Origin: CAVXWV01 sp963695415
Lineage (GTDB): Bacteria; Chloroflexota; Anaerolineae; Anaerolineales; UBA4823
Reading direction: 5' to 3'
Assembly (NCBI GenBank): GCA_963695415.1
Contig: CAVOGL010000023.1
Coordinates: 62,001 to 126,000, forward strand
Length of the DNA stretch: 64,000 bases
Shown: positions 40,401 to 48,086 of the stretch, piece by piece
Position numbering within the stretch: position 1 is the stretch's first letter
Layout of the letters: every line of letters begins with the position of its first letter
Made by a program: the position numbers and the translations under genes
Notes under the pieces: generated by a model
What the model was told of the DNA's origin: nothing
What the model saw: the letters and a program-made list of their open reading frames with translations, nothing else
The model's database searches: none

Positions 40401-40496
40401 CGCTTGAGGATGCTTCTCCCAGAGGCGCGTACTGTTTTCAATATCTGTGAAAAGAAAGGTAAAAGTTTGAGATGGTTGATCAGATGTAATTATCAC
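37418..40496 (-). CDS. Class III adenylate cyclase/STAND ATPase/TPR regulator, frameshifted
   Basis: About 1026 residues after one frameshift near 38390-38440. Domain 1 (residues 1-180) is a class III nucleotidyl cyclase with both metal Asp sites (LFTDIENST, TTGDG) and NRTAR, so it may be active. Domain 2 is a STAND/NB-ARC ATPase (LTGPGGMGKTRTSL near residue 230, LLLLDNFEQV). The C-terminal ~500 residues form helical TPR-like repeats and contain no HTH, so it may signal by cAMP or protein contact. GTG start at 40496 overlaps the preceding small frame (GTGA). Confidence 0.85.
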
Positions 40497-40668
40497 AGTT
40501 TCACCAATATGTGCCTTGCCAGAGCCGGGTTGAATTCAGCTCCAATTTCTTCGAAAGCCGATTCAGCTTGTTGAGATGGGAACAGTCACCCAGGAGTCTG
40601 ACGATTTCGAGGTGGACCACTTCCTTCATCATAACGGTTGCCTTCTCCTGCACTTCTCGTCCTGCCAT
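40493..40668 (-). CDS. Small ORF translationally coupled to the cyclase (frameshifted)
   Basis: From ATG at 40668 the frame reads MAGREVQEKATVMMKEVVHL; after a shift near 40575 it reads AESAFEEIGAEFNPALARHI and ends with TGA overlapping the cyclase GTG (GTGA). The end resembles the C-terminal helix common in TPR proteins. This may be a small coupled peptide or the remnant of a larger regulator. Low confidence. Confidence 0.35.
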
Positions 40669-40683
40669 TGTAGTCGATCCTTC

Positions 40684-41028
40684 CTATACAGGATTCAGTG
40701 GAATCCTGCCCCGCGTTTTGCCAACCTTTCCTCTGAAATAACTGCCACCATAATAATACCAGTCCAGGTTTTCCAGGATCGTTTTTGCATTGTCCACATC
40801 TATCCGCACTGCCTGTTTTTCAGAAATAACCCCGAGGTACCACCTGCCTGACCCAGTAAAAGCTTCCACCTCATAGAAATACCTGAGCCATCTTCGACTA
40901 CAGCGCGGACAAATAAGCAAGGAAACTTCGGCGAAGTTGTGATCCATCCCCAGCTCCCTCTCAATAACCAGACCTTTACCTGGCGAGTCCAGACAACCAC
41001 AATCATCGAGATTATCCAGCATGAACAT
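40684..41028 (-). CDS. Hypothetical protein with CPRC zinc-knuckle motif
   Basis: 114 residues. The N-terminal half has CGC and a CPRC knuckle (LLICPRCSRRWLRYFYE) with the Cys pairs spaced about 30 apart, so one zinc site is plausible. The rest is aromatic-rich (LDWYYYGGSYFRG). No family recognised. It is upstream of the cyclase on the same strand. Confidence 0.5.
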   Translation of the reverse strand: MFMLDNLDDCGCLDSPGKGLVIERELGMDHNFAEVSLLICPRCSRRWLRYFYEVEAFTGSGRWYLGVISEKQAVRIDVDNAKTILENLDWYYYGGSYFRGKVGKTRGRIPLNPV

Positions 41029-41091
41029 CTTTCATGGTTTTTTTAGCATACTCCAGCATGCAAGGTAAGTGTGAATTTCAGGATTCACGGG

Positions 41092-42057
41092 TCACACGTA
41101 TTGCTGGAACCATGCCAGCATCTGTGCCCAGGCATCCTGTGCGGCTGAGGGGTTATAGCGAGAGCCGGTGTCGTTGAAAAATGCATGACCTGAGTCGGGG
41201 TAGATGAGCTTGTTGAAGGTTTTGTTGTTCTGCTGCATCGCGCCCTCGATCGCTGGGATGCCCTGGTTGATGCGTGAATCATCCTCTCCGTAAATTGCCA
41301 GCACGGCTGCCTGGATGCTGGGCACATCAACGATGTCCGGGTGTGGTCCATAGAAGGGAACCGCCGCTTTCAGCTCGGGCATCTGGGTTGCCACCTGCCA
41401 GGTGACACCGCCGCCAAAGCAGAAGCCTGTCATGCCCACCCGCTCATCTATAGCGAAGCCCTGATCCTGAAGCCAGCGCCAGCCGCTGAGGAAGTCCTGG
41501 ACGAACTGGTCGGGCGAGATTGCGCTCAAAGTGCCGGGGACCTCGCTGCTGTTCAGTGTAGCTGAACCTCCCTGGCGGGAAAGCAGGTCAATTGCCAGGG
41601 AGGTGTAACCGGCTTTCGCCAGGCGGCGGGTTACATCCTGGATGTGTTCGGTCAGACCGCGGTTTTCGTGGCAGACCAGGATCACCGGGGCAGGTTTGCC
41701 TGCAGCAGGCCGCGCCAGATACCCCTGAAGGTCTGCATCCAGCCCTGGGAAAACCACAGCACTGGCACTCACCATCGGATCGTCCACCGTGACGGTGCCA
41801 TACGCTGCGACAGCCTCGGGTGAATCCTCTGGCGGGTTCGTTGGTGTCGTGTCTGCTTCGGTTGGCGGGGTGGTGGGTGTGCCGAAGTCAGATGCCTCCT
41901 GCGCTTCGAGCGGCGCGCAGGCAGCCAGAATGGAATTGGCGATTGCAAAACTACCGACGATTGAGGCGACCACCTTGAGCGCTTCACGCCGCGTGATGCG
42001 GTTTTCCTGGTAATCTTCAACGTATTCGTCGAGCAGGTATTTTTGGAACAGGTTCAT
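41092..42057 (-). CDS. Exported dienelactone hydrolase-family enzyme
   Basis: 321 residues. The N-terminus has a twin-arginine-type signal (ITRREALKVVASIVG) with a lipobox-like LAAC; then comes a Pro/Thr-rich linker. The catalytic domain has VCHENRGLTEHI, the nucleophile GFCFGGG (Cys, with Gly-x-Cys-x-Gly), then IYGEDDSRI (Asp) and DSGHAFFN (His), a complete Cys-Asp-His triad of dienelactone hydrolases. It probably cleaves lactones or esters outside the membrane. Intact, with clear upstream start. Confidence 0.87.
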   Translation of the reverse strand: MNLFQKYLLDEYVEDYQENRITRREALKVVASIVGSFAIANSILAACAPLEAQEASDFGTPTTPPTEADTTPTNPPEDSPEAVAAYGTVTVDDPMVSASAVVFPGLDADLQGYLARPAAGKPAPVILVCHENRGLTEHIQDVTRRLAKAGYTSLAIDLLSRQGGSATLNSSEVPGTLSAISPDQFVQDFLSGWRWLQDQGFAIDERVGMTGFCFGGGVTWQVATQMPELKAAVPFYGPHPDIVDVPSIQAAVLAIYGEDDSRINQGIPAIEGAMQQNNKTFNKLIYPDSGHAFFNDTGSRYNPSAAQDAWAQMLAWFQQYV

Positions 42058-42333
42058 GTTTCCTCCCGGTTTGGTGGATTGATAAAAAATTATACTGCAA
42101 TAAGATAAAAATCACCCTAATAGGGTTATATCCGACATCTGTAATCGATCCAAAACCTGGATGAAGCAGGCAGCTGCTCACTCTGGAAATCAAAATATGT
42201 TTCCCACAGATAAGAATTTCTACCTACACCTGATATGAATAGCAGACTATACATAGAATCTGTGGTAATCTGTGTCATCTGTGGTTAAAAATAAAAATAA
42301 ACCGAAATCTTAAGACTGGAGGGGCAGAATCCC

Positions 42334-43359
42334 ATGATACAAACTCCTAAAAATCCGTTACCACGCTGGCGGGGCTTCAACCTGCTGGAGAAATTTACCG
42401 CTGATAATTCCTCGAAAAGCACCAGCTTCGGCAGCCGCAACCCGCCCTTCCGCGAGAGCGACTTCCAGTGGATCTCCGACTGGGGCTTCGACTTCGTGCG
42501 CTTGCCGATGTCCTACCGCTGCTGGTCCAGCCCGGAAAACTGGTTCGAAATGGACGAGGCTGTGCTGGTAGACATCGACAAGGCTGTGGGGTACGGCGGC
42601 AAATACGGCGTGCACGTCAGTCTAAACCTCCACCGCGCACCGGGTTACTGCGTTAACCCGCCTGCGGAGCCGAAGAGCCTGTGGACCGACGCGGAGGCTC
42701 TAGAGGCTTGCAGCCACCACTGGCGCGCCTTCGCCCAGCGCTACCGCGACATCCCTTCGGAGAAACTCAGCTTCGACTTGCTCAACGAACCGCCAGCCTT
42801 TTCCGTAGATGTTACGCCTGCTGATCATGAGCGCGTCATCCGCGCATTGGTCGCCACCATCCGTGCAGAAGACCCCGAACGGTTAATTATCGCCGACGGC
42901 ACCGGTTACGGCAACGATCCCATCCCCGAGCTGACGGACCTGGGCATTGCCCAGAGCTGCCGCGCCTACCTGCCGATGGGCATCAGCCATTACCAGGCGC
43001 CCTGGGTCGGCGGCGAGCGCTTCCCCGAGCCGCAGTGGCCCGGAGGCGATCACTTTGGGGAGACGTGGGACCGCGATCGTCTCGCGGCCCATTATGAGAA
43101 CTGGGCGCGCCTGTTTGAGAGTGGTGTCGGCGTACACTGCGGCGAGGGCGGCTGTTTCAACCGCACCCCGCACGAAGTTTTCCTGCGCTGGTTCAGCGAT
43201 GTACTCGACATCCTCACCGACCTGGGCATCGGCTATTCCTTATGGAACCTGCGCGGCGCATTTGGGATATTGGACTCGGGACGCAAGGATGTGGAATACC
43301 AGGACTGGCAGGGGCACGCTCTGGACGCGAAATTGTTGGAGCTGCTGCAGGCGCACTGA
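42334..43359 (+). CDS. GH5-like glycoside hydrolase (cellulase family)
   Basis: An intact 341-residue TIM-barrel enzyme. The GH5 acid/base Glu is in SFDLLNEPPAF and the nucleophile Glu in GVGVHCGEGGCF. HRAPGY and YQAPWVGG carry other active-site aromatic or His residues. No signal peptide, so it may be cytoplasmic, cleaving a transported oligosaccharide. The linkage is not readable. A 276-base gene-free region precedes it. Confidence 0.85.
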   Translation: MIQTPKNPLPRWRGFNLLEKFTADNSSKSTSFGSRNPPFRESDFQWISDWGFDFVRLPMSYRCWSSPENWFEMDEAVLVDIDKAVGYGGKYGVHVSLNLHRAPGYCVNPPAEPKSLWTDAEALEACSHHWRAFAQRYRDIPSEKLSFDLLNEPPAFSVDVTPADHERVIRALVATIRAEDPERLIIADGTGYGNDPIPELTDLGIAQSCRAYLPMGISHYQAPWVGGERFPEPQWPGGDHFGETWDRDRLAAHYENWARLFESGVGVHCGEGGCFNRTPHEVFLRWFSDVLDILTDLGIGYSLWNLRGAFGILDSGRKDVEYQDWQGHALDAKLLELLQAH

Positions 43360-43383
43360 GTAATGTACACTTAGAATCGACCG

Positions 43384-44185
43384 TTGAATACTCAATTATC
43401 ACTTTTCCAGCAGGTTGATCGTGTTCAGGACAAACTGCTGGCATGGTGGGAGCACGCCGACATGGACACCCCCTGCCTGCTGCTGCATGGTCCAGCACCT
43501 GACGCGCCTCCGATACCGCAGACCGATGATCTCGACCAGTTCTGGTGGGACGTTGACTGGGGGCTGGAATACGCCATGAAGCGGGTCGAAAACCGCGCCT
43601 GCTACGGCGTGGCGCTGCCCTTCCACTGGCCCGACTGGGGCGCTTCGACCTTTGCCGGGGTGCTGGGCGCCCGTATGCAAATGGTCGGGAAGGAAACCTT
43701 CTGGGCGTATCCGGTCTGCGAGCGGCTGGAAGATGTTGTGGAAGTGGAGATCAGCCCGAAGAATCGCTTTTACCAGACGGTGATGGAGATGACCCGGCGT
43801 TCTGCCGCCTCTCGCGCGACCACCACTTCGTCGCCTGTTACCCGATGGTGGGCATCGGCGATATCCTGGCGGGGCTTTACGGCACGGAGAGGTAGGGGCA
43901 CGTTGCAACGTGCCCCTACCTCTCCGCATCCCGCGCCTGCGTGCCATCCAGTGGGTGCCGGGCGCCGGGCGCGAGCCTGTGGTGCAGTGGTATGGGCTGA
44001 TCCGCCGCATCCTGGAAGGGGGAAATCCGTCCAGGTTTTCGCCCGTTTTGATGAGATCGATGATCTGGTGCGGGCGGTAGGTGCCCATCCGCAGGCAGGT
44101 GCGCGCTGGCCTGCTGATAGACTGCGGCGGTGTAACGCCCGAACAGGCGGAGCAGCTACTGGAGAAATACCCACAGGGGTATTAA
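43384..44185 (+). pseudogene. UROD/MtbA-like gene cut by palindrome and deleted
   Basis: The N-terminal part (LLAWWEHADMDTPCLLLHG, WDVDWGLEYAMKRV, FHWPDWGASTFAGVLG) resembles uroporphyrinogen decarboxylase/corrinoid methyltransferase-like proteins. After a frameshift near 43803 the frame reads DHHFVACYPMVGIGDILAGL and then meets the 42-bp palindrome, where TAG ends it. Beyond, LRAIQWVPGAGREPVVQWYG and KSVQVFARFDEIDDLV are the C-terminal end of the same family, reaching a stop at 44185 after further frameshifts. Compared with the family's usual ~340 residues, about 100 central residues are missing at the palindrome. Confidence 0.72.
43885..43926. repeat. Perfect 42-bp palindrome
   Basis: The sequence reads CGGAGAGGTAGGGGCACGTT followed by its exact reverse complement around GC, with no loop. 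It lies precisely at the point where the central part of the UROD-like gene is missing. Its core GTAGGGGCACG...CGTGCCCCTAC resembles small REP/MITE-type palindromes found in Chloroflexota genomes. Confidence 0.9.
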
Positions 44186-44360
44186 TAGTCGCCAATCTTC
44201 CACCAATTAGCAACTTTTTTAGACAGATCCCTTTTCGTTGCTAACCAGCAAGTTGGCGAAAATGCCTGGTTGCATTTCCGACTAATAAGGTATGATTAAG
44301 TAAGTTGGTATTGAAACCTGACTGTTATGGGCAAACCGTATTTCAGGAATTGAGGTTGCC

Positions 44361-46271
44361 ATGAAAATCAACCAGAATCACCAGCTGGAAATCGAGCCAG
44401 GCGATCCCTGGAATTATCTTTTCGATCTCAGCCCGAACAGCAAGCCAGGATTGCAGGAGGCTGTTCAACTGATCCTGTATGCAACCGGGCGTGCCAGTGT
44501 GGATAACGCTGTTTTTCATTACAAGAAGCCGGATGGCGAATCTGTGCACCTGCTCCTGGGCAAAGATGGGAAGGAGCTGGTCCAAATGGTGCCTTTCGAC
44601 CACCTGGCGCAGAAAACGGCGGATTACGACCGCACCTCGATCGGCGTGGCGCTCGATTACTATCCCTCCTCTCAGAACCAGGAGGATGCTGCACCGCATG
44701 ATTATCTGGTGACGATCGGCGGTAACAACAAGCCCTACCGCGTGGCGCTTTTCCCACGCGAGCAGCTCGACGCCTTGCTTGATCTGGCAGTCTTCCTGCA
44801 GGGTACCCTGGGCGTGACCTCCTTCATCAGTAACGATGAGATCCGTGTCAACAGCCCCTATCCTGGACCGGCTTTCCCAATCACCATCTTCCGCGAAAAG
44901 CTCCTCGAGCGCACTGCTGGCAAGATGGGCAGCAAGATCGTGCTCGAAGAGCTTACCCAGGCGACCACTTTGCGTAACAACCCCGATCCCCAGGGCACAC
45001 CACTCACAAACCAGCCCCTGCCGACTGGCACGCCGGTGAGCATCGCCGCAGAATGGAAAGGCTGGGTGCAGGTAGAGGTGATGCGAGAAGTGGGTGGGAA
45101 CCCCTGGTTGATCGGCTGGGTCGAAGAGCGGCTGGTGCAGTCCGGGTTATTCACACCAGTTGTTGTTGGTGACCGACTGTGCACCACGGACGGGCGCCTG
45201 TACAAGTTCATCCCCGCCATCGAAAGCAATTACGATACCCACACCGAGGTAAAACCGGAGGACGTGAAGTTCGTGGTTATGCACGCCACGACAGGCACCC
45301 ACGCGCAGAGCACGATCAACTATTTCCGCAGCCCATCCTCGGGGGTTAGCGCCCACCTGGTGATCGGCAGGGACGGCAGGGTGGTGCAGATGGTGCCTTT
45401 CAACCGGGCGGCTTACCATGCCGGTCCGGGCAGCTGGGAAGGGCAGGGAGAGATCAACCGGCACTCGATCGGCATCGAGGTGGACAACGCCGGAAAGCTG
45501 ATCCACAAAAAAGATGGTCTCTATGCCCGGCGCTCGACGATTATCCCGGAGGAGCAGGTCAAGTGGGTGCGCTACTGGAAGGAGTATAAAGAAAGACCCT
45601 GGCACCGGTTCACCCGCATCCAGTGTGATGTCACCCAGGCAGTGGTTAAAGCATTGGCAGCGCATTTCCAGGTGAAAGAGCTGCTCGAGCACGACCGCCT
45701 CAGCCTGAGGAACCGCAGCGACCCGGGTCCCATGTTTAATATGGATAGGCTACGCCAGAATGTGCTCGGGGAGCGCAAACCGAAATTCCAGATCCACCGG
45801 ACCAGGAAAGATACCAATCTATATCAAAATTCCTGCTACGAATCACCGGAGCTGGATGTGCCCACCATCCCTGCAAAGCTGCCGGAATGCGTGGTGGAGG
45901 TGCTGCGAGATGAGTGCGATTACTGGACGAAGATCAAGGTGTTTAAGTGCGAGAAAAAGAACTTTGAGGGGAAAAGTGGCTGGGTGCGCAAGAATGATGT
46001 CAGGTTCTGGCGGGTCAGGGAAAGCGACGGAGTATGGCTCTATAACATGAAGCGCGAACAGGATTTCTACAAGGACCGCGGGCTGAAGGATAAGCCCCCC
46101 AGCCTGCTGATCAAGACATTGCCGAAGGGTACGCCGGTGCGCAAGGAGAAAGACTCAGACGGCTGGACTCTGGTGGCTGTGCCGGAGCATAAGGTGGGTT
46201 ATGTGTTCTTGGAAGGCTGGGTGCGTACGCAGGACCTGGAGGAAGTCACGGATATCCCTATACCTGAGTAA
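44361..46271 (+). CDS. N-acetylmuramoyl-alanine amidase-like with duplicated domain and SH3 regions
   Basis: 636 residues without signal peptide. Residues ~300-440 form an Amidase_2/PGRP domain: FVVMHATTGTHAQSTINYF, VSAHLVIGRDGRVVQMVPF, AYHAGPGSW and HSIGIEVDN. An earlier copy at ~35-140 keeps the shape (NAVFHYKKPDGESVHLLLG, VQMVPFDHLAQK, TSIGVALDY) but lacks the zinc ligand His, so it is probably inactive. Bacterial SH3-like stretches lie at ~205-270 and ~500-630. It may cut peptidoglycan, for example at lysis or from an unusual export. Confidence 0.82.
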   Translation: MKINQNHQLEIEPGDPWNYLFDLSPNSKPGLQEAVQLILYATGRASVDNAVFHYKKPDGESVHLLLGKDGKELVQMVPFDHLAQKTADYDRTSIGVALDYYPSSQNQEDAAPHDYLVTIGGNNKPYRVALFPREQLDALLDLAVFLQGTLGVTSFISNDEIRVNSPYPGPAFPITIFREKLLERTAGKMGSKIVLEELTQATTLRNNPDPQGTPLTNQPLPTGTPVSIAAEWKGWVQVEVMREVGGNPWLIGWVEERLVQSGLFTPVVVGDRLCTTDGRLYKFIPAIESNYDTHTEVKPEDVKFVVMHATTGTHAQSTINYFRSPSSGVSAHLVIGRDGRVVQMVPFNRAAYHAGPGSWEGQGEINRHSIGIEVDNAGKLIHKKDGLYARRSTIIPEEQVKWVRYWKEYKERPWHRFTRIQCDVTQAVVKALAAHFQVKELLEHDRLSLRNRSDPGPMFNMDRLRQNVLGERKPKFQIHRTRKDTNLYQNSCYESPELDVPTIPAKLPECVVEVLRDECDYWTKIKVFKCEKKNFEGKSGWVRKNDVRFWRVRESDGVWLYNMKREQDFYKDRGLKDKPPSLLIKTLPKGTPVRKEKDSDGWTLVAVPEHKVGYVFLEGWVRTQDLEEVTDIPIPE

Positions 46272-46291
46272 GTGCCTGACTAAGCGTAAAT

Positions 46292-46723
46292 TCACCAACG
46301 AGCATGGGCATAGTGGTTGAGAATGTTCTCGTCCTTTGAAATTAAAACGCTGTTATCGAGTCCTGCCTGTGCCACAATCATCCGATCAAAGGGATCACGC
46401 GTCCAATTCACTGCCAATGCCTGGCTGATGACAGCATTGAAATCCGTCTCGCTGATCCTGAGCCCGATCCGGTCAGCCAGGTCAGGGACGATCATATTTG
46501 CTGGCTCTCTTACCCGGTCTATTTCGTATAAATATTGCAATTCCAACCGGACGATCGGTGATATCAGGATCTCGTTTTCGTTGAGCAGGTTCTTGACGGG
46601 CTGGCTGAATTTTTCTAACAAGCCTGCATACAACCAGGCAACGATGTGGGTTAATTTCTTGTTGAACCACTCATCCGGGTACACGATCCACCCGGTAACC
46701 GGAAGGTGCGCTCCTGCACGCAC
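46292..46723 (-). CDS. PIN-domain protein, N-terminus uncertain
   Basis: Core ~120 residues are PIN-like: THIVAWLYAGLLEKF, ILISPIVRLELQYLYE (Glu), ALAVNWTRDPFDRMIVAQAG (Asp pair) and VLISKDENIL. In PIN nucleases the first motif is D-T-H; here it reads LTH, so the first catalytic Asp is missing or hidden by a frameshift. The first ~24 residues do not look like a PIN start. PIN proteins are often RNase toxins, but I see no adjacent antitoxin. It follows the Ca2+/Na+ exchanger by one base. Confidence 0.65.
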   Translation of the reverse strand: MRAGAHLPVTGWIVYPDEWFNKKLTHIVAWLYAGLLEKFSQPVKNLLNENEILISPIVRLELQYLYEIDRVREPANMIVPDLADRIGLRISETDFNAVISQALAVNWTRDPFDRMIVAQAGLDNSVLISKDENILNHYAHARW

Positions 46724-47710
46724 CTAAACGCCCACGCCCTGCCGGTACATGAACCATACCCCCAGCACGTACATTACGATCAACGCCAGGGCGTCCAGCT
46801 CCACAATCCAGAACTTACGCTCCAACTTTGCCAGGTTACCGATTAACGCCATGGCAGTCATCAATAAACCCAACATACCGACCAGCACAAGGTTGGGGTC
46901 GACCACGCCCAAATAGCGACCACCCAGGAAGAAGAGATCAGCCAGACCGATCACCAGCATGTTGAACATGTTGCTGCCGAAGAGGTTGCCAATCGCCATG
47001 TCCTCAGCGCCTATCCTCGCTGCGGCGATGGTGGTGACCATCTCGGGCATCGAAGTGACGAAAGCCACCAGGGTGATGCCGATAAACGACCCTCCCAGCC
47101 CCGTGATCTCGGCGATGTCGGCGCTGGCACTCACCAGGATGGGGGTGACCACCACCAGCACCAGAGCAGAAACGCCAAAGCCGATCAGCCCGTTGCGCAG
47201 GCTGGGCGTGCCCGGAGGGATTTCCTGCAGCATTCCATGGCTGCTGGAGGAGATGTTGGCGCGGATCAGGCGCAGGCTGACGAAATAGGTGGCGATGATC
47301 AACAGGCTGTCGATCCCCACCCAGCCGATCTTGAAGTCCAGGTTGGCAAGCATAAAGAACACCACCAGCCCGATCAGCAGGACTGTCAGGCTGCCCGTGA
47401 GGGCGTGTCTCAGGGCGGCTTTTCGCAGGATGCGCTGGCGGTGGAAGACCAGGTCGAGGATGGCGAGCATGAACATGTTGAACATGTTGCTGCCGATCAG
47501 GTTGCCGGCGGCGATCTGTGGCACGCCCTGCAGGATGGCGCTGATCGTGGTCAAAACTTCAGGCAGGCTGGTCGCCATGGCGATCAGGAAGATACCAACA
47601 AAGTTCTGCCCCAGGTTGGTGCGCAGCGCCAGCACATCGCCATACTTCGCCAGCTGGATGGCAGCGATGACGATCACCAGCGAGGTGACCAGGAAGATCA
47701 GCCAGGGCAT
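46724..47710 (-). CDS. Calcium/sodium antiporter (CaCA family)
   Basis: 328 residues, about ten helices in two inverted halves. Each half has the family's alpha repeat: MATSLPEVLTTISAILQG with GNLIGSNMFNMFML in the first, FVTSMPEMVTTIAAARIG with GNLFGSNMFNMLVI in the second. These bind cations. The protein is intact and exchanges Ca2+ (or similar) for Na+ or H+. It is three bases downstream of the PII-like gene. Confidence 0.93.
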   Translation of the reverse strand: MPWLIFLVTSLVIVIAAIQLAKYGDVLALRTNLGQNFVGIFLIAMATSLPEVLTTISAILQGVPQIAAGNLIGSNMFNMFMLAILDLVFHRQRILRKAALRHALTGSLTVLLIGLVVFFMLANLDFKIGWVGIDSLLIIATYFVSLRLIRANISSSSHGMLQEIPPGTPSLRNGLIGFGVSALVLVVVTPILVSASADIAEITGLGGSFIGITLVAFVTSMPEMVTTIAAARIGAEDMAIGNLFGSNMFNMLVIGLADLFFLGGRYLGVVDPNLVLVGMLGLLMTAMALIGNLAKLERKFWIVELDALALIVMYVLGVWFMYRQGVGV

Positions 47711-47712
47711 GG

Positions 47713-48063
47713 CTATTCTCCTTCAGCAGGTGTTTGCGGGGGGACTCCCTTTACAAGTGCCAGCGGCCAGGCTGCCAGCACGCCGGTATTGGGCAGGTCC
47801 AGGTTGCCGATCAGCGCTTCGGTCTCCTGCAGGCAGCGTTGGACGATCGCCATATCCGGGACGATCGCCAGGAGAGTGACATGCCCCTCTTCGACCGCCT
47901 GGCTGCCTTCGAACAGGTAGCGCATGGGGAGGGAGACGCGCCGTCGCCGGTTGATGCCGGTGCTTTCCAGGATGGTCACCCCGGTGATGCCAGCCTGCTC
48001 CCAGGCTGCCAGGGTGTCATCCAGGCGGTGGGGGTCATCAAGCACAAACAGGATCATGTACAT
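47713..48063 (-). CDS. PII-like small protein
   Basis: 116 residues with a ferredoxin-like pattern: MYMILFVLDDPHRLDDTLAAWEQ (strand and helix), AGITGVTILESTG, then EEGHVTLLAIVPDMAIVQRCL. This matches PII-like signalling proteins that bind small ligands and regulate transporters. It lacks the uridylylation Tyr loop of GlnB. Being just ahead of the Ca2+/Na+ exchanger, it may regulate that transporter. Confidence 0.55.
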   Translation of the reverse strand: MYMILFVLDDPHRLDDTLAAWEQAGITGVTILESTGINRRRRVSLPMRYLFEGSQAVEEGHVTLLAIVPDMAIVQRCLQETEALIGNLDLPNTGVLAAWPLALVKGVPPQTPAEGE

Positions 48064-48086
48064 GGTTTAGCCCTTCCTTGCTTATC

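Noticed and set aside
43399..44088. 229-codon minus-strand frame across the UROD-like remnant
   Set aside because: The plus strand carries the recognised protein pieces; this one crosses the palindrome and has no family pattern.
47237..47920. 227-codon plus-strand frame, rich in Gln/His/Asp
   Set aside because: Antisense of two clear minus-strand genes.
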